Shown here one piece after another: positions 17,807-26,435 of a DNA stretch of 64,000 nucleotides. The notes under the pieces are model-generated. The model was not told the DNA's origin and did no database searches. It was given only the letters and a program-made list of their open reading frames with translations. Origin of the DNA: Intestinimonas sp. (GTDB lineage: Bacteria > Bacillota > Clostridia > Oscillospirales > Oscillospiraceae). The DNA lies in assembly GCA_022653075.1 (NCBI GenBank), contig JALCSB010000010.1:1-64000 (forward strand), in the 5' to 3' direction. Every line of letters starts with the position of its first letter. Position 1 is the stretch's first letter. The translations under genes were made by a program, and so were the position numbers.

Positions 17807-17866
17807 ACAGACCACCCCCCAAAACCTATTTTATGAATCGAGACAAATCGCCGTGCCGCTATAAAA

Positions 17867-17903
17867 GCGGCCCCCGTGTGCCAAATCGCACACGGGAAGC
17901 CGC
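17867..17903 (-). terminator. intrinsic terminator after the GNAT gene
   Basis: Stem built on CCCGTGTGC/GCACACGGG, extended by GCGGC/GCCGC, followed on the minus strand by TTTTAT. Confidence 0.8.
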
Positions 17904-17916
17904 ATTTTTCGTCTTT

Positions 17917-18465
17917 TTACAGTCGCAGGAACATGAGCCGGTCGGAACTATAATGCCCGTCCCGATGCCGGGAGGACCGCTCACGTATTCCATACGTCTC
18001 AAAGCCGAACTGTTCAAACAGGCGGACCGCACGCCGGTTTTCAGAGGCTACCTCCACCTCCATCTGTTCATAGTCCATATGCCGTGCCGCTTCGATCATT
18101 GCGGATACGAGAATCTTCCCAATGCCGAGTCCCCAGTAATCCTTTTTGACGGAAATAGTCAGCGCGGCGCGGTGTTTTTGCCGCATGTAAGGAGCCACCA
18201 CCTCCAAAATGGAATTGGCCACCAGCTCCCCTTCCACCACGGCGGAAATCATGAGCGCTCTTTCCCTGTTCAGCATCCGCAGCAAAAAGACATGCGCTTT
18301 TCCTTCCGTCATGGTGACCTCTTCCACCGAGCGCGGGAGATAATCCGTTTCTCCGGAAACCTGCTTCAGACACGCGAGAACCGCTTGGGCGTCCCCCTCA
18401 TCCGGGCTTTTTAGCAAACAGCGCTGCCCATTTTTCAGCGGGACGGTCTTTCTGCCATATTGCAT
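17917..18465 (-). CDS. GNAT family N-acetyltransferase
   Basis: 182 residues. The acetyl-CoA-binding motif A reads ISVKKDYWGLGIGKILVSAMIEAA and the motif B region VASENRRAVRLFEQFGFETYG, the classical RimI/PhnO-like layout. It transfers acetyl from acetyl-CoA to an unknown amine. The start has AAAAGGAGG nine bases upstream. It stands alone with its own terminator. Confidence 0.9.
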   Translation of the reverse strand: MQYGRKTVPLKNGQRCLLKSPDEGDAQAVLACLKQVSGETDYLPRSVEEVTMTEGKAHVFLLRMLNRERALMISAVVEGELVANSILEVVAPYMRQKHRAALTISVKKDYWGLGIGKILVSAMIEAARHMDYEQMEVEVASENRRAVRLFEQFGFETYGIRERSSRHRDGHYSSDRLMFLRL

Positions 18466-18509
18466 GACATGGGGCCTCCTTTTTGTGGTTTTTAATCACG
18501 TTCAGGTAT

Positions 18510-18573
18510 ATGCTCAGCCTCGGTTTCGAAGATTCTGTTTTTGTCTCAAGGTTATCCGTCGCGGGTAAGCGCC
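18510..18573 (-). repeat. decayed partial copy of the 3' end of the following gene
   Basis: On the minus strand this segment reads GCGACGGATAACCTTGAGAC...AAAACAGA then ATCTTCGAAACCGAGGCTGA. It closely matches the last 100 bases of the gene at 18613 (GCGACGGATACCGTGAAACA...AACAGAA ... ATCTTCGAAACCGAAATTGA) with about 40 internal bases missing. It looks like a remnant of a tandem duplication. Confidence 0.7.
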
Positions 18574-18612
18574 TTCCTTTTTATTATTTTCAATCCACGC
18601 GCCGGGTGATGC

Positions 18613-19641
18613 TCAATTTCGGTTTCGAAGATTCAGGAGCTCGCGCAGAGTAAAGTTGTCGGCCGAAAGTTCTGTTTCTGTTTCACGGTATCCGTCGCAG
18701 GCAGTCGCCCTGCCGTCTGCCGTTATGCCCAGGTAGCAGGGACGTTGGGAGATAATGCGATCAATAAACAGGTGATCTGTATAATAATCAATCAAAAGTA
18801 CCGGGTATTTCTGCTCTACCCTGGCGTCATGGGCATATTCCTGTACCGCGGCGCAGTCCTCGTCGGAACAGTCCGGCCTGGCAAAGCAGAAGGCAAACAG
18901 CGGTCCCTGGCAAAGCAGCTTTTCCGTCCAGGCTCCGGATGTAATAAGCATAGCCTGTGCATGTGTGCTATACTGTATGTGCGCTCCCCACAGGCAATGG
19001 GTCCGGCGCAAATGGGCGGCGGCTTTTTCCCACCCCGGCTTCTGGGCAGAGACGGAGATTAAAAGGTTTTTGCATTCCGCCAGCAGGCGTACGCTGTTTT
19101 CGTCCACCAGCGCCTTTGGAAGCATCAGGACAAACGCGCACTCCGGCTCAGCATGGAACAATCGGATCAGTTCGGAGAGGTCGGCGCCCTCGCGCATCTC
19201 AAACAAATATACATACATGCCGAGTTCCTTGCCCTCACGGATAAGACGTTGGCAGCGCGCCATCTGGTTGCCGCCAACGCCCGGAGCCAGGTGGAAAAAG
19301 ATGGCCCAGGGAATCTCACAACCCAGCTCCGCCTCAAATTTTCGGATCCGTGCAGCTCCGCGAGACCAGCCGTTAAGCCCCGTGTTGATTCCAAATGTCT
19401 TCAGGATTTCATGGTCGACTCCCTCTACGGCGTTCCGAATTAGTGTATAGTAGGGGCTGTCTTCATTTTCCAGCATAGTTTGAGAAATATCAAAAAAGTA
19501 TGACTGGAACGGGCCCTTGGCAAACTGACCACCCATATCCACAAGTTTACGGATACTTCGTTTGGGGTCCTCGCTGATCTCACGAAGATAGCGTTCTACC
19601 ACGGATTCCACGACAATGCGCATAAATGCGTCATGGTCCAA
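18613..19641 (-). CDS. cysteine-less paralogue of the neighbouring radical SAM protein
   Basis: 342 residues from TTG 19641, chosen because GGGAGG lies eight bases upstream (GTG 19650 overlaps that site). The layout follows the divergent radical SAM gene: LGCEIPWAIFFHLAPGVGGNQM aligns with YGCNVPWAILMDPTSACNLHCTGCW, and ELGMYVYLFEMREGADLSELIRLFHAEPECAFVLML aligns with ETGTFMYIYSGGEPLVRKNDIIKLCQAHPDCMFLAF. The three cluster-binding cysteines and the GGEP motif are therefore gone, so a radical SAM reaction is unlikely. A C-terminal ITADGRATACDGY resembles a shortened SPASM-type ending. Role unknown; a structural or regulatory partner of the intact enzyme is inferred. Confidence 0.7.
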   Translation of the reverse strand: MDHDAFMRIVVESVVERYLREISEDPKRSIRKLVDMGGQFAKGPFQSYFFDISQTMLENEDSPYYTLIRNAVEGVDHEILKTFGINTGLNGWSRGAARIRKFEAELGCEIPWAIFFHLAPGVGGNQMARCQRLIREGKELGMYVYLFEMREGADLSELIRLFHAEPECAFVLMLPKALVDENSVRLLAECKNLLISVSAQKPGWEKAAAHLRRTHCLWGAHIQYSTHAQAMLITSGAWTEKLLCQGPLFAFCFARPDCSDEDCAAVQEYAHDARVEQKYPVLLIDYYTDHLFIDRIISQRPCYLGITADGRATACDGYRETETELSADNFTLRELLNLRNRN

Positions 19642-19738
19642 AACAGGCACCTCCCAGGCTTTAGAAAAATGAATTTTTTCTCATTACATAACAGTATGTT
19701 CTTATCTTTATCATATGTCCGTTTGATTTGCTGTGAAA

Positions 19739-19800
19739 GGGACAATTTAAGGTATTTGTCCCAAAAGGTTACACCCAACTGTTTTTGTCCGGAGACAAAA
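19739..19800. promoter_or_regulatory. two inverted repeats in a divergent promoter region
   Basis: GGGACAA (19739-19745) with TTGTCCC (19756-19762), and TTTTGTC CGGA GACAAAA (19783-19800). Both share the half-site TTTGTCC. They lie between the divergent radical SAM genes and may be operators for one dimeric regulator. TAGAAT near 19815 is a possible -10 box for the plus-strand gene. Confidence 0.4.
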
Positions 19801-19869
19801 GATACCTGCGCGGGGTAGAATAAATATAAAAATCGGAAAATTTTCCCTCAGCTGCTGAAAAGGAGTTGT

Positions 19870-21255
19870 ATGTGTATGGGCGACAGAACCATCGGGGAGC
19901 AGGTGCAGACCTTTGCCCTGAAGAAAGTATTAAACTATCTAAACGAAGATCCGGATGTGGCTTTTCCCAAAATTTTGGAGTGGGTAGATCGGTTTGATAC
20001 TTCCGGTACAGTGGCATCACAGCGCAAGGTGTTTCACAATATTCTGGACCATCCTGACTGCAACTGGTATCGGCTGGCCAAGACTATCTGGAACTGCATC
20101 GACCCCCAGGTGCGCGCCACCTTTTTTGAGAATTTCATTCTGAACGCCTCCACCATCGGTATGCAGCGCCAGCATAAAGCCAAAGATAAATACGGCTGCA
20201 ACGTGCCTTGGGCCATCCTGATGGACCCCACCTCTGCCTGTAATCTGCATTGTACTGGCTGCTGGGCCGCGGAATACGGAAACAAGCTGAATATGGATTA
20301 CAACACTCTGGACAACATCATCCGCCAAGGTACCGAGACGGGTACTTTTATGTATATCTATTCCGGGGGGGAACCGCTGGTCCGTAAGAATGACATCATA
20401 AAGCTCTGCCAAGCGCACCCGGACTGTATGTTTCTGGCCTTCACCAACGCCACTCTGATCGACGAGGCTTTTGCCGACGAAATGCTGCGGGTCAAAAACT
20501 TTATTCCCGCGATCAGCATAGAGGGCTTTGAGGCGGAAACCGACTTCCGCCGCGGCAAAGGCACCTATGCTGCGGTGGCCCGCGCCATGTCCATTCTGAA
20601 GGCGAAGCACCTCCCCTTCGGTGCCTCTTGCTGCTATACCAGCAAAAATGTGGATACCATCGGCAGTGAGGAATATTTTGACGATCTTATCGAAAAAGGC
20701 TGCCTCTTTGCCTGGTTCTTTACCTATATGCCCGTGGGTCACGGAGCACCCACTGATCTGATGGCCACCGCCGACCAGCGGAAATTTATGTATGATCAGG
20801 TCCGCAAGTTCCGCAAAACCAAGCCTCTATTTACCATGGATTTCTGGAATGACGGCGAATATGTGAACGGCTGCATTGCCGGCGGCCGCAACTATCTGCA
20901 TATCAATGCCAACGGCGACATTGAGCCCTGCGCTTTCATTCACTATTCTGATTCCAATATTCACACGCATACGCTGCTCCAGGCCTATCAGAATCCTCTG
21001 TTTATGCAGTACCATGACCACCAGCCCTTCAGCCCCAACCATCTGCGCCCCTGTCCGCTGCTGGATAATCATGGCGCACTGGCTGAAATGATCCATCACT
21101 CCGGCGCACAGTCTACGGATATGCTGGTAGCGGAGGACGTGGATGAACTGTGCGGCAAATGTAAATACGCGGCGGATCACTGGCAGCCTGTGGCGGATAG
21201 GCTGTGGACAGACTCGGGACACACTCTGCCCTGTGCAAGCGTCTGTGAGAAATAA
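19870..21255 (+). CDS. radical SAM protein with SPASM-like C-terminus
   Basis: 461 residues. The cluster motif is CNLHCTGCW (C124, C128, C131), followed by the SAM motif YSGGEPLV and further strands typical of the radical SAM barrel (PAISIEGFEAETDFRRGKGTY). The C-terminal third has INANGDIEPCAF and several more cysteines (RPCPLL, LCGKCKYA, PCASVCEK), suggesting auxiliary clusters. Substrate unknown. AAAAGGAG precedes ATG 19870; ATG 19876 is also possible. It is followed 21 bases later by a DegV protein, a pairing that suggests linked function, and faces a cysteine-less paralogue. Confidence 0.88.
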   Translation: MCMGDRTIGEQVQTFALKKVLNYLNEDPDVAFPKILEWVDRFDTSGTVASQRKVFHNILDHPDCNWYRLAKTIWNCIDPQVRATFFENFILNASTIGMQRQHKAKDKYGCNVPWAILMDPTSACNLHCTGCWAAEYGNKLNMDYNTLDNIIRQGTETGTFMYIYSGGEPLVRKNDIIKLCQAHPDCMFLAFTNATLIDEAFADEMLRVKNFIPAISIEGFEAETDFRRGKGTYAAVARAMSILKAKHLPFGASCCYTSKNVDTIGSEEYFDDLIEKGCLFAWFFTYMPVGHGAPTDLMATADQRKFMYDQVRKFRKTKPLFTMDFWNDGEYVNGCIAGGRNYLHINANGDIEPCAFIHYSDSNIHTHTLLQAYQNPLFMQYHDHQPFSPNHLRPCPLLDNHGALAEMIHHSGAQSTDMLVAEDVDELCGKCKYAADHWQPVADRLWTDSGHTLPCASVCEK

Positions 21256-21276
21256 TCCTGTGATAGCAACGAGAGA

Positions 21277-22164
21277 ATGGTGAACATGAGTAGTCAACAA
21301 TATCAGATCATAACGGATGCCACGTCAGACCTTTCCCCCGAACAGGTGAATCAGCTCGGCGTGGATGTCATTCCCATGACTCTAGATTTAAGCGGCACCT
21401 CCTACACCTTCGGTTCGGCGTACGACAGCATCACCACGGACGAGTTTTACACCCAACTCCGCCAGGGGAAAATAGCCTCGACCTCCCAGATTAATCCCAC
21501 CGTCTATCAAGAGCACTTCACGCAGTATTTGGAACAGGGGCTGGATATCCTGTATATCTGCTTCTCCTCCGGACTGTCCGGTACGATTCAGGCCGCGCGG
21601 CTGTGCATGGCCGACCTGCAAGAGGCTTTTCCCGACCGCACGCTTCTCTGCGTGGACTCCCTATGCGCCACAGGTGGAGAGGGGTTTTTGGTCCGGGAGG
21701 CGGTCGCCAGGCAGAAGGCGGGTCTGCCGATTAGTAAGCTCGCCCAGTGGCTGGAGGAGGAAAAGCTCCATGTAAGCCACTGGTTTACTGTGGATGATCT
21801 AGCCCATCTGCGCCGCGGTGGGCGCATTTCCGCCACTACCGCACTGGTGGGTTCCGCCCTTCAGATTAAGCCCGTCCTCCATGTGGATAACGAGGGCCGC
21901 CTGGTCAACATGGGAAAGGCACGGGGCCGAAAACGCTCCATTATCGCGCTGGCTGACCATATGGACGCCACATGGACCCCTGAGCGGGGCAAATTGGTAC
22001 ATATCGCCCACGGCTGCTGTCCCGAAGACGCGGATTTTCTTCGCCGGACTGTGCAAAAGCGGCATCCCGACGCAGAAATTACCGTCTATGACGTTGGCCC
22101 CATCGTCGGTGCCCACGGCGGCGTCGGCATCCTGACCTTGTTCTTCTGGGGCAAAGAGCGGTAA
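21277..22164 (+). CDS. DegV family fatty-acid-binding protein
   Basis: 295 residues. It starts QIITDATSDLSPEQVNQLGVDVIPM and carries the ligand-binding segments TSQINPTVYQEHF, FSSGLSGT and DSLCATGGEGFLV typical of DegV proteins, which bind fatty acids; some (FakB) present them to the FakA kinase. No fakA is in the window. ATG 21286 is an alternative start; neither has a strong ribosome site. Cotranscribed with the radical SAM gene. Confidence 0.9.
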   Translation: MVNMSSQQYQIITDATSDLSPEQVNQLGVDVIPMTLDLSGTSYTFGSAYDSITTDEFYTQLRQGKIASTSQINPTVYQEHFTQYLEQGLDILYICFSSGLSGTIQAARLCMADLQEAFPDRTLLCVDSLCATGGEGFLVREAVARQKAGLPISKLAQWLEEEKLHVSHWFTVDDLAHLRRGGRISATTALVGSALQIKPVLHVDNEGRLVNMGKARGRKRSIIALADHMDATWTPERGKLVHIAHGCCPEDADFLRRTVQKRHPDAEITVYDVGPIVGAHGGVGILTLFFWGKER

Positions 22165-22220
22165 TACGTTTCGATAGGCCGTCCCATATCCCGCCTAAGG
22201 AAAAAATCTGACCAGACAAA

Positions 22221-22260
22221 AAAGCACAGAGGGCATTTAATGCCCTCTGTGCTTTTTTTT
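22221..22260. terminator. bidirectional terminator shared by degV and yjdF
   Basis: 16-bp perfect stem AAAGCACAGAGGGCAT / ATGCCCTCTGTGCTTT with a TTA loop and T8 on the plus side and an A run on the minus-strand exit. The loop TTA is the stop codon (TAA) of yjdF, so the stem overlaps the yjdF coding end. Confidence 0.9.
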
Positions 22261-22656
22261 GCGTTTCTCCTGCCGCAGTCCAAACTGGCGCTTTTTTTCC
22301 GTCTCCCGCTGTTGGCGGGAGTGCGCCTTGCGTTCCAGTTTACCCTGCTCCTGCTGAAGCTTCAACGCTTGTTGAGCTTTCGTGCCGATCCCGCCGCTCT
22401 GCAATTGCTTATGGATCTCACGCTGCATACGCTTGGGACTAATCCGCCTTTCCTGTCCGGCTTCTGTTTCGACGGACGGACTGAACCGCAGCCTGTTCCA
22501 GTTTTTGAGGAAGTATTCCCAGACCTCGTAATCTTTCGGCTCTGCACCGAATGTGACCTTGCATACCTCGTACTGCCCTGCGCACTGGCATTCATATACG
22601 CCCACCCAGAACGGCTCCTCAAAAAATACGGTCAGCTTTGATACGGTTAAATCCAT
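22237..22656 (-). CDS. yjdF: YjdF family protein (DUF2992)
   Basis: 139 residues of unknown biochemical function. The N-terminal domain (LTVFFEEPFWVGVYECQCAGQYEVCKVTFGAEPKDYEVWEYFLKNW) matches YjdF; the second half is a basic, charged coiled-coil tail ending in EKRKKKHRGH. ATG 22656 has AAAAGGAGG upstream. In several Firmicutes yjdF follows an RNA element that binds azaaromatic compounds, and a structured leader and promoter are present here too. Confidence 0.88.
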   Translation of the reverse strand: MDLTVSKLTVFFEEPFWVGVYECQCAGQYEVCKVTFGAEPKDYEVWEYFLKNWNRLRFSPSVETEAGQERRISPKRMQREIHKQLQSGGIGTKAQQALKLQQEQGKLERKAHSRQQRETEKKRQFGLRQEKRKKKHRGH

Positions 22657-22765
22657 GTCTATTCCTCCTTTTGGATTGCCTGCAAAGAACGGACAACCAA
22701 GGAGGCAGGTTACTGACGGCGCGAGGCCGCGTCCGGACTACCGACCGGAGCTGTGTTTTTATCTT
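22657..22765 (-). promoter_or_regulatory. probable yjdF riboswitch leader
   Basis: About 105 bases of leader between the promoter and yjdF. Minus strand shows the hairpin TCCGGTCGGTAGTCCGGA, a GC-rich segment GCGGCCTCGCGCCG and a long-loop stem CCTGC/GCAGG whose 3' side ends 10 bases before the ribosome site. Position and folding fit the known yjdF RNA class, but the assignment rests mainly on the gene it precedes; I could not run a covariance model. Confidence 0.55.
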
Positions 22766-22774
22766 TGCATCTCT

Positions 22775-22802
22775 ATTTTACCGCATGGCTCGGCAAAGTC
22801 AA
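22775..22802 (-). promoter_or_regulatory. sigma-A promoter of yjdF
   Basis: Minus strand: TTGACT, 16-base spacer, TAAAAT. It places the transcript start at the head of the structured yjdF leader. Confidence 0.75.
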
Positions 22803-22812
22803 TGCCGGATGT

Positions 22813-23958
22813 TCAGATGCCGCCGGCCGCGGCAGAGGTGGGCGTGAAAATGGAGTTAACCTGCTCGTCCGTCAAATCCACGCCGAATACCGTCTTGTAG
22901 TAATCTTTGGCTTTCGCGGTCACGTCGATGTCCTGGAACAGGTCTGGATAGACCGTTTTAGCCAGCCACAGCAGAGTCACGGGCGTGTCTACGCCGGGCG
23001 TATAGCCCCGGTAAAGTCCCAATGGCATCTTATAAACCCGCTGATTTTGTATGGCGGCCACGCCGCTCCAGTCATAGCTCCCAATGGTGTTGTGGTACAG
23101 ATTCTCGGGCTGCGCACTGGTAAAGTTGGTGACCAAAACGACATCGGGGTTCCAAGCATAGACCTGCTCCATATTGACCTGGACGGAGTTGTCGGTAGTC
23201 AGTTCCTCCCCCACGTTGACCGCGCCGACAGCGTCACACCACCACTGTCCAAAGAAATTCTTACCGGAGGACAGCATCGTGGTATCGCTGTACTGGAATA
23301 GGACAAAAATACGGGCTCGCTGGGTGTCGGTCAGGGAGGAAACCCGCTGCTGGATCATCTGGTAGACGTCGTCGCTGTACTGCTTCACCACATCGGCCTT
23401 GGCGTCCTGGGGGAACATCTCACTGAGCAGCGAAATCCACTGGTTCAGCGTCTCGATACAATTGTAATCCCACTTATTGACCGAGATGCCAACCGCTGCG
23501 AAACCGGCATTGCGCAACTGCTCGCCGATGGCGGTATCCGAAGAGCTGTAAAACACCACGTCGGGCTTCAGCTTCATCAGCTCTTCCGTATTAACCTGGT
23601 CGCCGGACACGCAATCGGTCTGGGCATTCAGGATCTCAGGGTACATCTGTCCCAACAGACTGTTCTGGGCGGCCGTCATGCTGGCCTTGGGCATCGCCAC
23701 AATTTTCTCCGCCGAATGGAAGAACACCGATAGGACCGAGGGCAGCGGGTAAATGCCGCAGACCGCGATGCGGTCGATTTTCACCGGCACTGTCACGGTG
23801 TTGTCCGCCTGATCCGTGATTGTGATGGTATCCGCCGGTGTGCTCTCTGTGGGAGCGGCACTGCCGCCAGCGGCTGTGCCGGCGCCCCCGCCGCAGCCGG
23901 CCAGAGACAGAGACAGTGCGGACACAAGAATAAAAGAGAACCATTTTTTACATTTCAT
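22813..23958 (-). CDS. BtuF/FecB-type ABC substrate-binding lipoprotein
   Basis: 381 residues. Signal peptide with lipobox SLAGCG, then a long-helix binding-protein fold (PF01497-like): ITITDQADNTVTVPVKIDRIAV at the start of the mature part, and ELMKLKPDVVFYSS and VYAWNPDVVLVTNF as the paired lobes. Such proteins bind corrinoids, haem, ferric siderophores or metal chelates. It is the last gene of the nitrogenase-like operon, its ATG overlapping the stop of the preceding gene (ATGA), and serves the permease and ATPase encoded at the front of the same operon. Ligand unknown. Confidence 0.9.
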   Translation of the reverse strand: MKCKKWFSFILVSALSLSLAGCGGGAGTAAGGSAAPTESTPADTITITDQADNTVTVPVKIDRIAVCGIYPLPSVLSVFFHSAEKIVAMPKASMTAAQNSLLGQMYPEILNAQTDCVSGDQVNTEELMKLKPDVVFYSSSDTAIGEQLRNAGFAAVGISVNKWDYNCIETLNQWISLLSEMFPQDAKADVVKQYSDDVYQMIQQRVSSLTDTQRARIFVLFQYSDTTMLSSGKNFFGQWWCDAVGAVNVGEELTTDNSVQVNMEQVYAWNPDVVLVTNFTSAQPENLYHNTIGSYDWSGVAAIQNQRVYKMPLGLYRGYTPGVDTPVTLLWLAKTVYPDLFQDIDVTAKAKDYYKTVFGVDLTDEQVNSIFTPTSAAAGGI

Positions 23959-25109
23959 AGGTTGATGCTTCCTTTCCCATTCAATGGTGAACCAATTAAA
24001 TCAGGTATATTTCTCCGGAAAATTCGCCCCGAAAACGCCTCGCTCGGCAGCGGGTAAAACTCGCTGCCACCTGGGCAGATTGGGCGGTACAGCGGATCTG
24101 CGAGGATGTGGTCGGACGGCTTCAGCAGAGCGATCAAGTCGTCCTCGTCCTTCGCTTCCATGTCCCCTTCAGCCAGCAGGCCCGGCTCGGTCTCCAGCGG
24201 ACACAGAACACGGGCGGAACGTCCGAATTCCTCTCCGATGGCGGCGGCCAGGGAGCCAGCGCTGACGCTCTCCCCGATGAGAGTCAGTGCGGGGCGCGCC
24301 TCCCGCGGCCGGCGTAGGTACGCGGCGCCGCAGCAACCGGTGTCGGCCGCCCGCTCCAGCGCGGCTATAAGCCGCCCTGAAAATTTCACACCGAATGGTA
24401 CGCCGACCACATAGGGTGTGCCAAAGAGCTTCTGCAACGTCCGGGCAGCCGTCAGGCCCGAATAGGAGACCACCAGATTGACGGAGGCCCGCCCGGCCTG
24501 GCTTAACTCATCCAGCGTGCTGCCCATCGCCCATGAGGAAATAACGGTAAACCCGTTTCCCTCCAGGATACTCCGCATGGACCCGTCACTGCCGTTTACG
24601 GAAAAGTCCAGCGGTGTCAGGCCCAGTAGATTCACCGACCGTCCCGGCTCCCGCCGCAGGCTCCGGTCGGCGAAGCGCCCCGCCACGGCGGCAAAGGCCA
24701 TACCTGCCCCGGACAAGTAGGAGTGCATCCCGTTGGTAGGCAGGCCAAAGGCCGGAATCCCCGTTCGGTGCTCTACCTCCGAGGCGATGGCGGGAAGATC
24801 CGTACCGATCATCATGGGGATGGGTGTCCCGCAGAGGGCGACAAACCGGGGGTGGAGCTCCAGCGCTGTCTCCGTGATGTCCCGGACGAGTTTTTCGTCG
24901 TCGCCCATGATGGCCTCCATCTCCGACAGGGCTGAGATAAACACCAGACTGTCCTGATCGTACCAGCGGGGTTCATCATGAGTATGGTAGGTGGAATTAC
25001 AGCCGGATGCGTCGTGGATAACGCACATGCCGCCCAGCTCGTAAAGCGCCGAACAGACGCCAGAGGAGTCGGCCGCGTAGGTGGAAATGATTCTCGCCGT
25101 CTGTTTCAT
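23955..25109 (-). CDS. nitrogenase component 1-like subunit (NifK-like)
   Basis: 384 residues of the nitrogenase/oxidoreductase component 1 family. Conserved cysteines stand at about 19, 29, 37 and 93: SSGVCSALYELGGMCVIHDASGCNSTYHTHDEPRWYD and ALCGTPIPMMIGTDLPAIASEVE. The last resembles the C..E.IGDD segment of NifK, so a P-cluster-like 4Fe-4S site shared with its partner is likely. It lacks the length of true NifK, and no FeMo-cofactor genes (nifE, nifN, nifB) are nearby, so nitrogen fixation is not implied. The start is ATG 25109 (ATGA overlap with the previous gene); 25124 in the track is less likely. Confidence 0.85.
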   Translation of the reverse strand: MKQTARIISTYAADSSGVCSALYELGGMCVIHDASGCNSTYHTHDEPRWYDQDSLVFISALSEMEAIMGDDEKLVRDITETALELHPRFVALCGTPIPMMIGTDLPAIASEVEHRTGIPAFGLPTNGMHSYLSGAGMAFAAVAGRFADRSLRREPGRSVNLLGLTPLDFSVNGSDGSMRSILEGNGFTVISSWAMGSTLDELSQAGRASVNLVVSYSGLTAARTLQKLFGTPYVVGVPFGVKFSGRLIAALERAADTGCCGAAYLRRPREARPALTLIGESVSAGSLAAAIGEEFGRSARVLCPLETEPGLLAEGDMEAKDEDDLIALLKPSDHILADPLYRPICPGGSEFYPLPSEAFSGRIFRRNIPDLIGSPLNGKGSINL

Positions 25110-26434
25110 ATGCAGCACGCACACCCCAGTCCCTTTGCCTGAATGAGACTGCGGGCGTCCCTTTCCTCAAGATAGGCGCCGGTCATCAGGCCGGCCAGAC
25201 GGGCAATGCCGTCGTAGCCGTACATACCGCCGCCCTCGACGATGTTGACAAAGTGGCGGGTGCCGGTAAAGTAAGCCGCCTTTTGTCCTATCGCCAGCAC
25301 CGGCTCCCTGCCGGCTCTGGGAAGCACACGCATTTTGGGGTGTATGGTGGCCCGGAGCATTAGCTCCGGCACATGGGTCCGGAGCCAGCCGAAGGCCCCG
25401 CGCTCCTCCTCGTTTATGGCGTCCAGATACACGGAAGCCACACGGAATCCATGCTGGCAGAGCAGCCTTGCCAGACCCAGCGGCCTGGGCGTGGCCGTAT
25501 AGTCCACCGAAACCGCCATATCCCCGATAACCTCCCGAGCCCCCTGGAGCGCCCGCTCCGCCCGCGCCCGGCCCGGCGCGGTCTGTGGTGCATCTATGCT
25601 CAGGCATCCGGCAAGGCGGCATAGGTTGTCCTCAATTTCATCATAGTCAAACGACTGGGGAAGATACAGCTGCTTCTGACCCAGCCGCCGCTCCAGTTCC
25701 TCGCAGCCCGCCACCGCAGACGGATATGTGGAAAGATTGACCGATGCTTCCGCCATCTCCTGGTACTCACCATAGGTTCTGCACCAGGTGATGTCCCGTA
25801 GGCGGAACCCGTTTTTCTGAATCATCCGTACCAGTTCGGACGATGCGTCGGTGGGCAGATCGTTGCCGATGAGATTCACCGCTTTGGGATCCTTGGGCCG
25901 CGGCTTCAGCAGGCTGTACAGCTGCTTCCGCATGAGCTGGTCGGGGGTTAGTCCGCTTTTCCGCATGATGGGGTTCATATAACAGTCGGTGAATGCGGTT
26001 TGGGGAAAGCGCTCCCGCAGCACCCGGTAGACCTGGGGCAGGTCGCAGCTCATGAAATGGTGAATACAGCTGGTAAAAATGAGCACCGCCGGCGGCATAC
26101 AGGGCAGCTTGTTCAAAATGTCTGTAACGCCGTCGATGATCAGCTCCTCCATGTCCCCGTCCAGTACGTTTTCCTCCCGGATTTCCACGGTGGAAAACCG
26201 CTCCTCGGCCTTCATCTCCGCCGCCGTCAGCACCACGCCGCGCAGGCACCCGGCGGCGCAGACAAAGATCTGATGGGCTTCCGGGAGAAGCATACCCGTG
26301 TGGACAATATTCCACATGCCACGGGCCGGGGCGCCGTACTCCAGTCCCGAGGGAAACGGCGCCGGGAACGCGGCGTCCTTTATGGCGACCGCCGCTCCGG
26401 TCTCGTCGGGTTCAGCTCCTATCCGTTTGAGCAT
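25106..26434 (-). CDS. nitrogenase component 1-like subunit (NifD-like)
   Basis: 442 residues from ATG 26434, which has AAGGAG upstream and lies one base after the NifH-like stop; the track's 26599 start overlaps that gene. Cysteines at about 59, 63, 112, 123 and 130 (FVCAAGCLRGV, LPCMPPAVLIFTSCIHHFMSCDLPQVY) are candidates for cluster ligation, and the protein ends in an unusual CACCI. The later part keeps the Rossmann-like repeats of component 1. With the next gene it would form a heterodimer or tetramer that takes electrons from the NifH-like protein. Substrate unknown. Confidence 0.83.
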   Translation of the reverse strand: MLKRIGAEPDETGAAVAIKDAAFPAPFPSGLEYGAPARGMWNIVHTGMLLPEAHQIFVCAAGCLRGVVLTAAEMKAEERFSTVEIREENVLDGDMEELIIDGVTDILNKLPCMPPAVLIFTSCIHHFMSCDLPQVYRVLRERFPQTAFTDCYMNPIMRKSGLTPDQLMRKQLYSLLKPRPKDPKAVNLIGNDLPTDASSELVRMIQKNGFRLRDITWCRTYGEYQEMAEASVNLSTYPSAVAGCEELERRLGQKQLYLPQSFDYDEIEDNLCRLAGCLSIDAPQTAPGRARAERALQGAREVIGDMAVSVDYTATPRPLGLARLLCQHGFRVASVYLDAINEEERGAFGWLRTHVPELMLRATIHPKMRVLPRAGREPVLAIGQKAAYFTGTRHFVNIVEGGGMYGYDGIARLAGLMTGAYLEERDARSLIQAKGLGCACCI

Positions 26435-26435
26435 T

